A DNA stretch of 64,000 bases, from the NCBI GenBank assembly GCA_027886175.1, contig JAJNNQ010000010.1:2333001-2397000 (forward strand), given 5' to 3'. A program made the translations under genes and the position numbers. The notes below the pieces were generated by a model. The model was not told the origin of the DNA, did not search any database, and worked only from the letters and a program-made list of their open reading frames with translations. Below are positions 28,273 through 40,500 of the stretch, one piece after another (position 1 is the stretch's first letter; the number at the start of each line of letters is the position of its first letter). This stretch comes from Phylloscopus collybita. Taxonomy: Eukaryota > Chordata > Aves > Passeriformes > Phylloscopidae.

Positions 28273-28518
28273 ACAAACCCAAAACAAAACAACCCACTCA
28301 AGCTTTTCAAACTAACAAGTATTGTCTATAATGTAAATAGTTTAGAAATATGGTAATTAAATAATCTAAAAAACACTCTTACTCTGCTGTACATTTATAA
28401 ACATAAATATTTACAAAAACTTTCTGCTTTGTTTTAAAGGATGAGGTTTGCAGTTTGTTAATGATCAGAGTCTTTTGCTCATATTGATTCTTTGGTGTGT
28501 TTGCCAATTTTTTTAAGG

Positions 28519-28524
28519 TTTATT
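28519..28524 (-). terminator. Candidate ASB7 polyadenylation signal AATAAA
   Basis: TTTATT on the plus strand, read as AATAAA on the minus strand. It is the first canonical hexamer downstream of the ASB7 stop codon. Cleavage would be expected about 10-30 nt below it. A GU-rich downstream element is weak or absent. Confidence 0.35.
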
Positions 28525-29568
28525 AAGTGTTCAACCGTGAATTTTAAGGTAACGGAACGAGGCTACATCACAAGTCTCTATTATGTACTTCTCCTTCCAC
28601 ATTGTAGTCCAAATGAAAAACAAAGGTCAGTTTGTTCTTCAAAGTATTTGTGCATAATATTGAAAATAATTAAAAAAAAAAAACAACCAAATTCCCCCTT
28701 ATTGAAATTTGGTAGGATTATCAATGAATCATCCTATTTCATCTGCACTTGAGCACATGGATAACCAGAGATAGTGCACAGGACTATCAGTAGGTTCAGA
28801 CCCACGTGTGCTGTGGTGCTTTGTAAGAATTAAGGTGAGAAACCAGCTACAAGAGATGGCTTAGCATTGCAAAAAAGGGTGAGGGATTCCCTCCACCCCA
28901 GGGAGAGGAGAGGATGAAAATTCATTGAAAAGAAAGGCTTTTTACTGGCCTGAAACATATGTGTGTTCCCTTTTAGATGTCAGTTACTTAAAAGAAATAA
29001 CCAAAAAACAAACCTCAAACAATAAATAATGGAATTACACATTTCTTCATTAAATAGCATTCTTGTTACCAACAAAGTCTTTCATAATTTTCTTCAGTCA
29101 CAGCAACAGACAGAACAAATAATTTGCCTTAATATAGATTGCAACTGAAATATACTCTAGATTACCTTAGAAAATATTACTGTAAAAATTCAGTGGGGAA
29201 GGAGACATTGATTTAGACCAACTTACAAGTGTAGTGAACAATTCTAAGTTTGTTTTGTAATTTTTTTTTAAAGAAAACAGTCCTAAGATCCTGATTTCAT
29301 GTCAGAAAACGGAAGATTTGCGCTAAAACCTGCCAGTCTGCCCTGTCTCAGCACTGGAGAGCTCAAAGATTGGAACGGCTGATCTTCCCTCCACAGGGGC
29401 CAAGAGACTCCAGCCACGCACTCGAGCTCCTGCTCACACCCCACAGCTTCTCCCTACTCCACAGATACAACCAGGAGGAAGCACTACAAGCTCTACAACC
29501 CAGTGTTAGGCTGGACTTGCTCACTCACGCTGCCAAGACGTGAACTTTTGGTCACTGCTCCAGCAGCT

Positions 29569-29636
29569 GGACTTGAACCGGTACAAGCTGGAGATAAAAA
29601 GGTTCAACATCCCATTCCCAACCCTCTGAGCCATCA
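29569..29636 (-). mobile_element. tRNA-like SINE head (Pol III A and B boxes)
   Basis: The minus strand reads TGATGGCTCAGAGGGTTGGG, close to a Pol III A box (TGGCNNAGNGG), and 54 bp on GGTTCAAGTCC, close to the B box GGTTCGANTCC. The spacing is about 10 bp longer than in a typical tRNA, and a T5 run lies between the boxes, so it cannot be an intact tRNA gene. An old tRNA-derived SINE is the likeliest origin; the family is not known to me. Confidence 0.45.
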
Positions 29637-31452
29637 ATCTCCAAAATCTCTTATTGTTTGGAAACCTGATGCAATGCCAGGCACAATAGGGACAGATAAT
29701 CCTCCTTGCTTGCCATGGTTCCGGTGCATCCATTAGCAGTGATAAGGTTCATCCTCAGGGAGCTGCAGTCCAGGCTTATCAAATATTAAAAGGAACTAGC
29801 AGAGTTAAATGATATGAGTTTACCTGCCTTACCTTGCTTTTCCTATTTTTAATACTAACTATTTTGAAAGTGACAGTGTGAAACTTAAAAGCCATCATCA
29901 CTCCTTTCATCTCCCACTCCAGTTGGTGCAATTGGTACCAAAGCACTCCTTTCAGAGGGGCTCTTTTGGAGCCAGGCAGATGCCAAAATAAAAGTCAAGA
30001 ACACTGGTAAGAACCTTATGCTGAGTTTGTAATGGCTTGAAAATAAAGGGAGGGAAACAACTGCACATTTTTGCCCAATCTTTTGATCAAGAAACTAATT
30101 TTTTCTTACGATCAGAAACAAAACTCTGCAACAGATCTTTTGATACCTGGTTTGAAAGACACATTCAGTAGCCAGATTTCAGCACTCCTCTCAGTTTCTG
30201 CTTCCATGTTAATTGCAAAATTTGAACGTTCAATGTCAGTGGGGCTTTTCTTCTTACTTAGTAACTTATGTGCACTTCCAGCTCTCTAACCTGAAACAAA
30301 CTGAATTCAGAGCAATCAAAACAACCCTCACCTCCTGCACTGTTTTTAAAACAAAAAGGTTTGGCCAATTTACTTTTTTTTTTTTTTTAAGTGGACACAA
30401 TTTGGCTGAGAACCCGTAGATAAAATCTCAACTGAAAGTGAAATAAAGCAGGTTATACATTCATGAAATTCAGGGAGTAATAATGAACAGCAACTGCTGC
30501 ACCATTTCTGTAATGTCACATCAACACTACAGTGAGTCAGCAGCTCCTGCTCTCACAAATAATGCACTGAGCCTAAATGAGGAATAGTGGGGGAATCACA
30601 CATCAAGGGAAAAATACATCAGAGAGATTATTGCACAGGAGGCACTGTATGAGCAACAGAATACATTGTCTTCAAAATTTTAAATTTGTTTCTAAGTTAA
30701 TGTAAAAAATACAGAGGCTATGCCTCAGTGTAGTGTACTGACACTGGTAAAAACAGACTTCCAAACAGCCCGTTCAACAGGGAATGTTGGGAAAGAGGGC
30801 CTGAATTTTCTGGGCATCCCAACTACAGTAATTAGGAAAAGAAAATACCAAAAAAAGGGAAAAAAAACCCCAATCAACCAGCCAATGTATAGACTCTCAA
30901 ATTGAACAGGGTAACTGCATTTTTTTTCCTCCATTTCCAAATTATATTCATACAGTACCCGAGGACATGTCAATTTGCCACTCCTCCCTCTGTCCTGCAA
31001 AAACAAACACCTGGCAGAGACAAGGGTCCTAACAAACAGGGCTCTGGAGGTCTATCTGTATCCTTTTGCAGGACTGGTGCCTTGATTTCCAAACTTTTAT
31101 GTTCTTGCATCATTGCTCAGCATGCCAACTCAAACCAACCATTTCCCTCGAGGGGCTGCCTTCCATCTCCACGGCAAGTCTGCACACATAATGTGGAAAC
31201 AAACCAAAAACCAACAGCAAATTTTAAAATGCAATATTGTATAGAAAGCTTGGACCTTGTAAACTTGGACCAAGAAACCAAAAATTAAGACCTTCTAGCG
31301 TGTGGTATAAAAAACCCAAGGAAGTGTATACCTGCCTTCTGACTTCACAGAAAAATCAGAATTTGCATAGGATATACTTTATGCAAGGCAACAAGCCTCT
31401 TCAGTATCTGGAATAGAACTAAACTTGCTCAGAGTTCCTCTCTTCATGGATA

Positions 31453-31592
31453 TCAGATATCATCAAATTTGTGTTTTAAGTAGTCTTTCATGACCTTGGC
31501 AATGGGTAGTTCATCAAGTAGTTTGAGGTTTTGAAGGCCTATACACTGTCGGATTTTAATTCGGCATAGATCTTGCAAGTTTCTGGGCTGTC
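31453..31592 (-). CDS. ASB7: ASB7 last coding exon (SOCS box)
   Basis: Acceptor TTTTCAG ends at 31593. The exon reads GA CAG CCC, which completes the Arg codon, and encodes 45 residues that form the whole SOCS box, ending KHKFDDI before TGA at 31455-31453. The frame is too short to stand out as an open reading frame and is recognised from the SOCS-box pattern and the exact splice fit with the preceding exon. Confidence 0.96.
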
Positions 31593-34500
31593 CTGAAAAG
31601 ACAAAAGGAACACATAAAAATAAAATGATCACATTTTAAAGGTATTTTAAGACATCATTTACTCTGCAAAATGACAGGGGTTTGCTGTTTCCTAAAAGGG
31701 AGAGGGAAGGGAAAAATTACAAGAGAATTACAAGTTAATACCTTTTTAATGAACTCAATGAAATCAAGGGTGAATCCTAAAAACATTTTTACATGCAGAT
31801 AATTTTACTGATGCCAGTGTAAAGTGACTTCACCCATGTGAGGATTCCCACCAGGTGGCAACATATGCTTATGCATTACAGAACAGCAGAACTCCTCCAT
31901 TTAACTTAATTTTTTTTTTCTATCCTTGGGGGAAAAACCCCTCAGTCTTGCTTTTCTTTCAAACAATGAAACAGAAACTTCTAATTCAGCTCTAACAGGA
32001 CTAAGGAAGTTCCCTTAGAGAGTGAGGATTTATAGAAGTTATTCCAGGATCTTGTGGCAAAGTTAAAAGATTGGGATTTTCTTTCCCTTCTAATGAAAAG
32101 ATAAAGCCTTCAAGCTCTGGATGCAGCCAAACCCTTGTCAAACAGAAAGGGATGAAAATGTGAATTAACCACTGTCCACAGAGGAAAAGCTTTACTGACA
32201 TCACACAAACTCCAGCATTCCTGACAAGGATTTTTCAAAATAATCAATTCTCTTTCAAGCTCATTCTTACCAGGAAACTACTCAAAATCAAACACCTTGA
32301 GAAACAGCTGGGGTTTGGTCCCTCTACCCAAAATCATCTCAGAAAACTTAATCAAGTCTTGTATCTGAATGCACCCAGCAATGGATCCCAAGGAAGAAAG
32401 AAAAAGAGCAGAACAAGAGACATTGAGAAATCCTGCCCCAATAAACCCTTCTAGCTTTCAGCACTGGTGCCTTTGGGCCTTCCTAGCCCAGAGATTGCAC
32501 ACAGATCTGTGTCTTTAATAGCTTGCCCTTAGTAAATCTGTCTAGTGTTTTTTGAACCCATTCATACTTTCAGTATCCAAAACATCCTGTGGCAACAAAT
32601 TTCACAATATAATTAGGCGTTGGCTGGAAAACTACAAAGTAATTTTATTTATTTTAGATCTCCTTCCTGATGGCTTTGTTGCATGCCTGCCATTCTTTGA
32701 GTTACAGGGAAAATAATGAATAATTGTTCCCACGCCAGTCATGATTTTACATACCTTTATATAAACCTCCATCCTCCACTCATGCTCAGTACCTCTTCCC
32801 AAAGCTGAAAACTCCAATTAATAACCCCCAACATGGGAACCACTCCAAACCTCTGAACAAACTGCCTGCCTTTGTGCTTTTTCCTCATTCTGCTACAGCT
32901 TTTTTGGAGTTATTCCAGTAACACATCAAAGCTGTGCTAATCAATATTTTGATCATCGACTTAACTATGTAAGCCTCTTTTTCTTTCATTTTTTTTTCCT
33001 TCCAAGCCAAGATCTTGGTTATGGGACCCGATGACTGTCAAATTCAAAATACTCAGCACCCTGAACAATGCAGGTGCTTCTGTTGGTATCTATAGAAATG
33101 GGCTGACAGACAGGTAGGGATTTTTAGACACTGGGATTTATCTTAAGCACTAAAATTATCCAGGGCAAGCCAGCAGAAGTAATGCATGAAAATAGTCTCA
33201 GTCTGCTTTTAAAGAAATTAGGTTTGAAATTAAAAAAAAATGAAAATTTGAGTTTCCTTTATGTAAGTTGAAAATACTTTTATTATACTTATCACCACCT
33301 AAATGTCAATTTATTTTTAGTTAAATCCTTCACGATTTAGAACACAGACCAATGGTTACTTTGTCCACCAGTGGTTTCTTCTTGGCAATTTTTTTCTTTC
33401 CTGAAGGAAAGAATTTAGGCAACAGCAGAATGTTCAAACTTCAGGGAAAGGAAAGTTATTTTGGTAAGAAACCAAGCAATCCTAATGGTGATAAAGAAAT
33501 AGCTCTGATGCTTTAAAACAGGGTTCAGAAAGGATGCATTGCTTGAAAACTTCATGGCAAACAGCAGCATTCGAAATGATAAAGGACTAGAGGTCTTTGT
33601 GTATTTTCTGTAGCAGAGTACACAATAAATCAGCTATGAGACACTGATTTCTGGTTTCAGAAATAAATGCCTTTTAATTAACATCCTATGTGGGTTTGGG
33701 GAACATAAAAGAACAGACAACTTAAAATACCCAGAAGAAATTGGTCATCAGTTAATTCAAAAAGACCCGATTATCAAATGTATGACATTTTCCCCTGATA
33801 AGCCTAAAAAATATTTCCTGAGAATGTGTTAACAATGGACATTTCCAGTGTTAAGCACCAGTTGCTACATCTAGTGGCTGCTGGTGTCTTAGGTCACGCC
33901 TTGCAAATTCCAGGGTTATTAATGCATTTGTGATTTATTAGAAACGGTGTCTGGAACACTTACTCATTCTTGGTTGCATCTGAATGAAAAAGAAAAAAAA
34001 TAAAGGATTACGGACCGATGTCAGTGAACCTTAGTTTGGCAAATGAAAAATGTTATTAGTAACTTGGCAAAGTAAGACAAGTTAAATGATGAATAAAGTT
34101 CTCTTTAAAAATAATTAGGAAGTTGTGACTTTGGTTATATCCTGCATCACAAGTTTGGGGAGTTACTTAGGCAAATATGCTGGAAAGGAAGAGAATTAAA
34201 AGAGAAAGAAACAAAAAAACCCCACAAACACGAGAGGTTCGATTGGCCTAATTACCACTATCATGCAAAACAGCCACATAAAACTACTGATCACCTTAAA
34301 AACATCCAGCACATCCCTGAAGGGCCACCTTTTTTCTGTTACTCTGGATTTGCTCATTTGCCCACCAAATCACTGCATACTGCAGTCAATTTATTTTGCA
34401 AGCTTTAAAGCAGTAATCAAATAAATCAGAAGTATTAATTACAGGGAAAAGATGCATAGTTCATCTTTTGCCTTCCAGAGCTTGTGCTCTGTGCTGGAAG

Positions 34501-37500
34501 GGAAAGCAGAAATCCCCACCAAAGCAATTTTTGTATACAGTGCCCCAAACCTGTTAGAGAAGCTTCTTCCAAACAGAAGAAATTTAAAACATGAGCTTAA
34601 AGAATCAAGAGAAACTACTTGGTGATTTTTTTTTTAATCTAGATGTAGCAGACTTCAGTATATATAAAATTTAAGCATTTTTCTAAATCAGTTCTTCAGC
34701 TCCTAACATGAAGTAAGTTTGTGAGCTTTCCCCCACTTAAATAATTATTTTACTCGAATAACAAAATGAGCCTTTTAAATCATTATTATAGGATCACCCT
34801 TTGCTGGTAAAGCAAAGAAAAAAAACCCCATGCTTTAACAGCAAGAAATTATTACAATTAATCTGAATTTCCACTCAAAACTCCATTCCTTTTCTTCTTG
34901 CAGTGTCAAGGTTTTTCTGGGATGGTGTCTGAGAGTTTGCTGTTCTATCCCAGAGGCAGAAAAAACTTCCATTTCAGATTTGCTACTTTGCCAAAGAACT
35001 GTGGCACTGTTAAAACTGCTCTGCACTTACACCCGTGCCTTCCCTCTGCAGACAATGCTCCCTAAGAAATAAAACACTGACTCACTCAGTAAGTCAGTAT
35101 TTAAGGACCAGTAAGGCATATTTATGATGCCTGACAACACTGTTTTTTGGGGACTTTCATCCTGTACTGTAAAGCTGGAAAAGGGGAATCCCTACCCATT
35201 TCCTCCACTGCAGATACAGAGCAAAAAAGTACATGTAAACATACAATGTAAAAATCATGAACTGACCTTGCTATTACCCAAGAGAAAACTCGAGAGTAAC
35301 TGAAATTAATACATTGTAGGCTGCAAGAAGATCCCCTCTGATGTACTGCTCTAACTACTAAAAGAAATGTACTTTTAAAGCAAACAATCAGTGTCATTGG
35401 TTTGAAGTGGATAGGCTGTTTCTGAAGAAATTAAAAAATGAAAAATAACATCAGTGACATATTTCAGAAGCCGCCCACACTTTTCTCTACAATATTAATG
35501 CATCTCTCTAAAAAACCTTAGAGTGGAATTTCTCAAACTGAGCCTCTGCCCCTCCTGGGAATTCTGAAAGGCTGAAAACAGTAGCAAGAAACCATTTGGT
35601 AATTTCTTTTTAGCTACAAAGGGAACTTAAAAATAAAAATCTTCTGAAACACTTTACAAAATATGTTGAAACCAGGCTGATGTATGCTGGCAACAGCTCA
35701 GTTCCTCTAGAATATCAGGGAAAGTATTTATTACTACAGCAAACCCTTAAATCCATCCCCTATTTCACAGCAGTGAAAGAACGCAGCTACTGCCAGCAAT
35801 TAAACTGAGTTCTGGATTTGCTGGCTTTTTTGAGGGGGGGAAATGAAAAAGAGAATTGAACTTATCAACTGGAAACTCACACCCACCAGCCCCGAAACAC
35901 ACTGGGGAGGATGCACAAGAACAGGATCACAGGGAAAGGTTGGGATCACCCAGGAAATGACTGAGGCTGAGCCGAACGGGAATTCGGCTGCCCAGGGCAA
36001 TAGGTCTCAAGTTTTGGAAATGCACTGGCTTGTACTCTGTAAAAAACAACAGCAGAATAATTGGAGAGGGTATCTGGTTTTCCAGCATTCAAAAGGTCAG
36101 AAAAAGCTAACATCAAGAATCTATAGGTGTAAAAAAATTACTATCAGAAGTGGAGGATGAGTGTAGAATTACGGAGTGTTCATTGAGAGCGTGAACAAAT
36201 TCCTCCAGCTCGACAGCACACAGAGCGCCTTGATTCTTTTCAACTGGATATCACACAAGTTATTTTAAAAGTTCTAATTTAATATTGTGTTCAGTATGCC
36301 TCTGCTAGAATGTCTGAGCCTGACATATGTTTCCATTGGTCCCTGAAAAATAATTCCTCACGACGAGTTTTAGATGTCTATTAAATTTCAGCCTATCTGG
36401 CACAGAAATTATGTATTATTTTGGACTGAAAATTCCTATATGAAAAAGCAGAATTTCAGTAAGGCACAGTGCTACACTTAACAGGTGTATTTAGCAATGA
36501 AATTAAGATTTGAATATGCTTGAAAAGGTATTCTAAAAAAAAAAATAAATAGTGACATGTCTGTAAATTCAGGCTCACTGAAATTGCTATGGAAATTCAG
36601 CTAAGAATTTCAACACCATAATGTTTATCTATTTTTAGGAGACAGTAACTAAAGTGCTCTGAACATCAAGACAGGCCTAAGATGCATTGTTATGCTATCT
36701 AAAAATTATTTTTGCAGAGTACAGCATAGGAGTACAAATGGGAGTAGAGCATGGCTGTACCTTAAATACCACATACAAAATAGTCTAATTTTTTTTTTAC
36801 AAAGGCCTCTTAAAAATTCTTTCAAAGTAAATAACTATATATAGCTACACAATATGATTCAATTACTTAATATAGTCAGCTGTAGAGTAAAAAATGATAA
36901 AATAATCCCCTCATCCTAGTTCCCTGTGTAACTGGATGACAAAGCAGACCTCAATCATCACTGCAAGATTTCCAGCAGCACCCAAGGAAACAAGTAAAGC
37001 CTGAGATTCCAGTAAAGATCTTCTGTGTTATTACAAATATGAAAATACCCTTTCCTTTGCAATTATCCGTGAAATAAAATATGTAGAAATCTACTTAATT
37101 CACTATGACACTTCTCTATTCATAGATGTTAAAACTATGCGGAGAGAAACTTTTTTAAAATCTTCTTTCAGTTAAAAAAAAATTCTAGTCCAAAGTTATC
37201 TTGATTTAGCCAAGGGATAGAGACAAAGGATGTATAAGGATTTCCTTCACAGAACTTCTGTCTCAGTTATTCTGCACATTTACAGTGCTATATAAATTTA
37301 AACAAAAATTACACTCTCCAATGTAATTTACCCTTTGAAAAATTAAAAAAAAACAACAATGCAGCTGAAACATTTGTAGTTAAATTCACTGGGTGACCTT
37401 CAGATGTTGTTCCAGAACTGAACTGAATTCTTTGATACCTGTTGCCACCCCAGCCACATCCCACTGCTCTGGCCAGATCATTTCCTGAGCTCTCTGCCTC

Positions 37501-40500
37501 GGCACAGAGCAGCAGCTCCTCACAGCCTCTCCTGCTCCTCAGCTGAACACAAACTCAATTAAAGAAAGGCTATGGGGAAGGGGAAGTTTCCAGGCTTTTT
37601 TAAAATTTCCTTCTTCAAAGATCTTGATTGAAATTTCTAGCATCTTGAAGTTTATTTAAGCCCTGATGTATTTTTCTAACACTTGCATTTTTACTATCTC
37701 CCACATTCGTTTTACAAGTTTTAATATTCTCAAATCCCATTCGACTTCAAAATAAATAATTTCATCCAGGGCTGTGGTCACTAATTTTATAAATATATAC
37801 ACTACCAATAAAAGTCTCTGTGTATCTCTATCTTCATATATATCATATATATCCATCTCTCTTTTAATTTGCATTAGTGCATTCCAAGCTTCAGACATTA
37901 ACACTCCGGAACAGGCAGGTTCAGATCAGGTGAAAATTGAAACATTTACATGGCTCCAAACCAACTCTTTATCAAATGATCTCAGGTACTATGGTGGCTG
38001 CCAACAAATGTTTTTTGAAATAGGAAAGTGTAATAGAGATAAGGAGAAGGAAGGTGATTAATAAAATCATTGAGCAGATTTCATCTTCAATATTTTTTTT
38101 TCCCAGGGAGACTTTGCTGATTTTTTGTATTGTAAAAAAGAGAGAGGGGGAAAAAGAAAAACACACAAGCCTGAACACGAACTCAACAGCAGACTTATGG
38201 TCAAAAACTCTGTTGTTCCTAACTTCCAGCTTTGTGCTTAAATACTGAAACACAACTATAGAATAACTTCCTCTTGGAATTATTCTAGGAGCAAAGGAAT
38301 CTCTACCTGTAACCAGGAAGAATATCAGACCTTCAGGGTCAAACCCCAAAATCCAATATCTTCTTGCAGACTCTCAGGGCCAATACTGAGTATTTCTGAG
38401 AGCTTGGTTTCTTGCCTGTTATTCCCAACCGGGGACCTGGGCTAAAGGCTGCCATTATTACCGATTACAATACCTACCAAAACAAAAAGAAATTCAAAAA
38501 TGAAGTTTTCTGAGAAACTAAAACTGTACAAATATGTTTTCCAAGTATAAAGAAAAAAATAGCTACCCACATCTTACATGTAGACTACTAAATAGCATCC
38601 CGTTTATATGCAGCAGACACAGATCGGTTTGGTAACTTTGGTAATTCGTAACTATTAATCTTTTGCCTTAAAAACATTAATCTACTGCAAAAATAAAAAC
38701 TATTTCCTGTTTTACTATCAAATACACTCTTCAAAACTTCAGATGCAGGTATAAAACTTACAGCTATGTATTTCTATATAAAGCACTTAGTGTAAGATTC
38801 AAATAAACTGAAATTCCCGTTAAGCCCCACGAACAAGGCACTGTTGCCAACCTCAGAAGAGTTTCAGGAAGAATTCCAATACAAGAATTGTCCAAATATT
38901 TTGTAAATTTTTTTTCTAGAAAATACATATTGCAGTAGACTCATAAACAAGATTCTTCCCCAAAGTGCTACAGCATGAGATCTCAACAATTCCCTGTACA
39001 GTCAGACTTAACTGGGAACTCAACTACCAAAATGCCAGCTTGCTCTTTATCCATCTCATCTCTTTTACATCTTATTAAAGTAATTATTCGTGAAAACCAG
39101 CGAAGACAGTGTTTGTATATTTATAAAAAGGGCAGCAGAGTTTGTTTACAGTGGTTTGTAAACATATATTGATAATTATTTTGCTCAGAAGCACAGAGCT
39201 GAAGTGTTTTTGTCAGCACTGTTTTCCCAGTTCTCCCTCCAACAACACAAAACTGGGATAGTTCCAACACTGTTACCCTGGCCACAAATTAAAGCTATTT
39301 TTTGTAGCAGAATTTGCTTCTCACTTAACATTAAACCCTTAAGGGCTTGGAATCTGCAAGCTGAAAGTTACAGTACCTGTTTCCATTGGTCTTTAGACAC
39401 TGAGGAAACACGGGAGCAGCCTAAGCTTTCATGCTTACTGATACATCCTAAGACTGGAAAACTGCAAGTCTGGATATTATATCATCTCCTAAAATCCCTG
39501 ACACTGCAACTATACAGTGAGAGGTTTCCAAAAAGGAAACCAGAAAGAAATGCATTTGAATGTGAAAGGGCAGGCAAATTAAACCAAAATTGCTTAATTG
39601 CTTGTATTTCTTATTATCAACTTCCACCTTTCCAGAAATTCTCTTTCAATTTCAGATATGAACAAACACAACACCACAAATCATGCAGAAAAAGAAAGGA
39701 AATTCCAAATGCTTATTTGTGTCAGCTACTGACAACAGATCTCAGCTGATTCACTTCCAGCTCACACTGACTTTCAGTTTCTTTACGGAGTATACAGATT
39801 ATCTAATTCTCATTAAAAAACTACCACATTCAAAAAACTAAAAGGAGTTGTAGGGGACAAAAAAAGGATATATGAAATACCCCATCCTCTGCAGTGCAAA
39901 GATCATAGTTGGATGATAATTTACCAGGCCATCTTAACATGTTTGAATCGGCAAACTCTGCCAAAAGCTTATCAGCAATTCCTAAATGCTTTAGGCAATA
40001 CTATGAATATGAAACATTAGTACAGCATTCCACGTCAAGAGAGGAAAACTTTCAGTAGATCTGGTACACCAACAACTTGGTAATCAAAAGTGATCCGGAT
40101 ATCAGGAGCTCAATAGTTTTTCTAAATATCAGAAGTCACGATGAGTAAAAATCTCTCGTATTTCAAAGACATCAACAAAACCAAATCAAAGCTACACAGC
40201 ACATGAAACCCCTTCAAGCTGCAGGAATGAACTGTGGCATTTTGTTGTCTGGTTTAGGGGAGGGAAGGAGGGAATGTGGGAGAACACAAAGCAGCCAAAG
40301 CTCTTTTCTGCCCTAGTTGTAGCGCAGATGAAAAAGCCATCAACTGCCGAGGATTTGCATGGCAATAAAAAAGCAAAACAAAAGACACTAAAAAACCCCT
40401 AAACAAACAACAAAACCGAACTCAAAAATCTTCTGTGCTAAGGCCAGAAATAAAATAGATTTTACAGTTCACTCTTTTAAAATAAATGCTTCCCATAGGT

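Larger units (their letters stand above)
28495..31452 (-). other. ASB7: Probable ASB7 3' UTR
   Basis: No AATAAA occurs on the minus strand between the ASB7 stop and 28524-28519; that is the first canonical polyadenylation signal, 2.93 kb downstream of the stop. An ATTAAA at 29853-29848 is an alternative. The stretch has no CR1 copy, which would fit a transcribed UTR, but a GU-rich downstream element is not obvious. The true end is an inference and could lie elsewhere. It contains the tRNA-like SINE fragment at 29569-29636. Confidence 0.4.

Noticed and set aside
29569..29636. Functional tRNA gene on the minus strand
   Set aside because: A- and B-box spacing is too long, a T5 run interrupts the body, and no acceptor-stem pairing is evident. 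A SINE remnant fits better.
39204..39749. 181-codon plus-strand frame in ASB7 intron 3
   Set aside because: No recognisable motif, no splice or promoter context, and ordinary intronic composition. Most likely chance, though it is the longest frame outside the CpG island apart from ASB7 exon 2.
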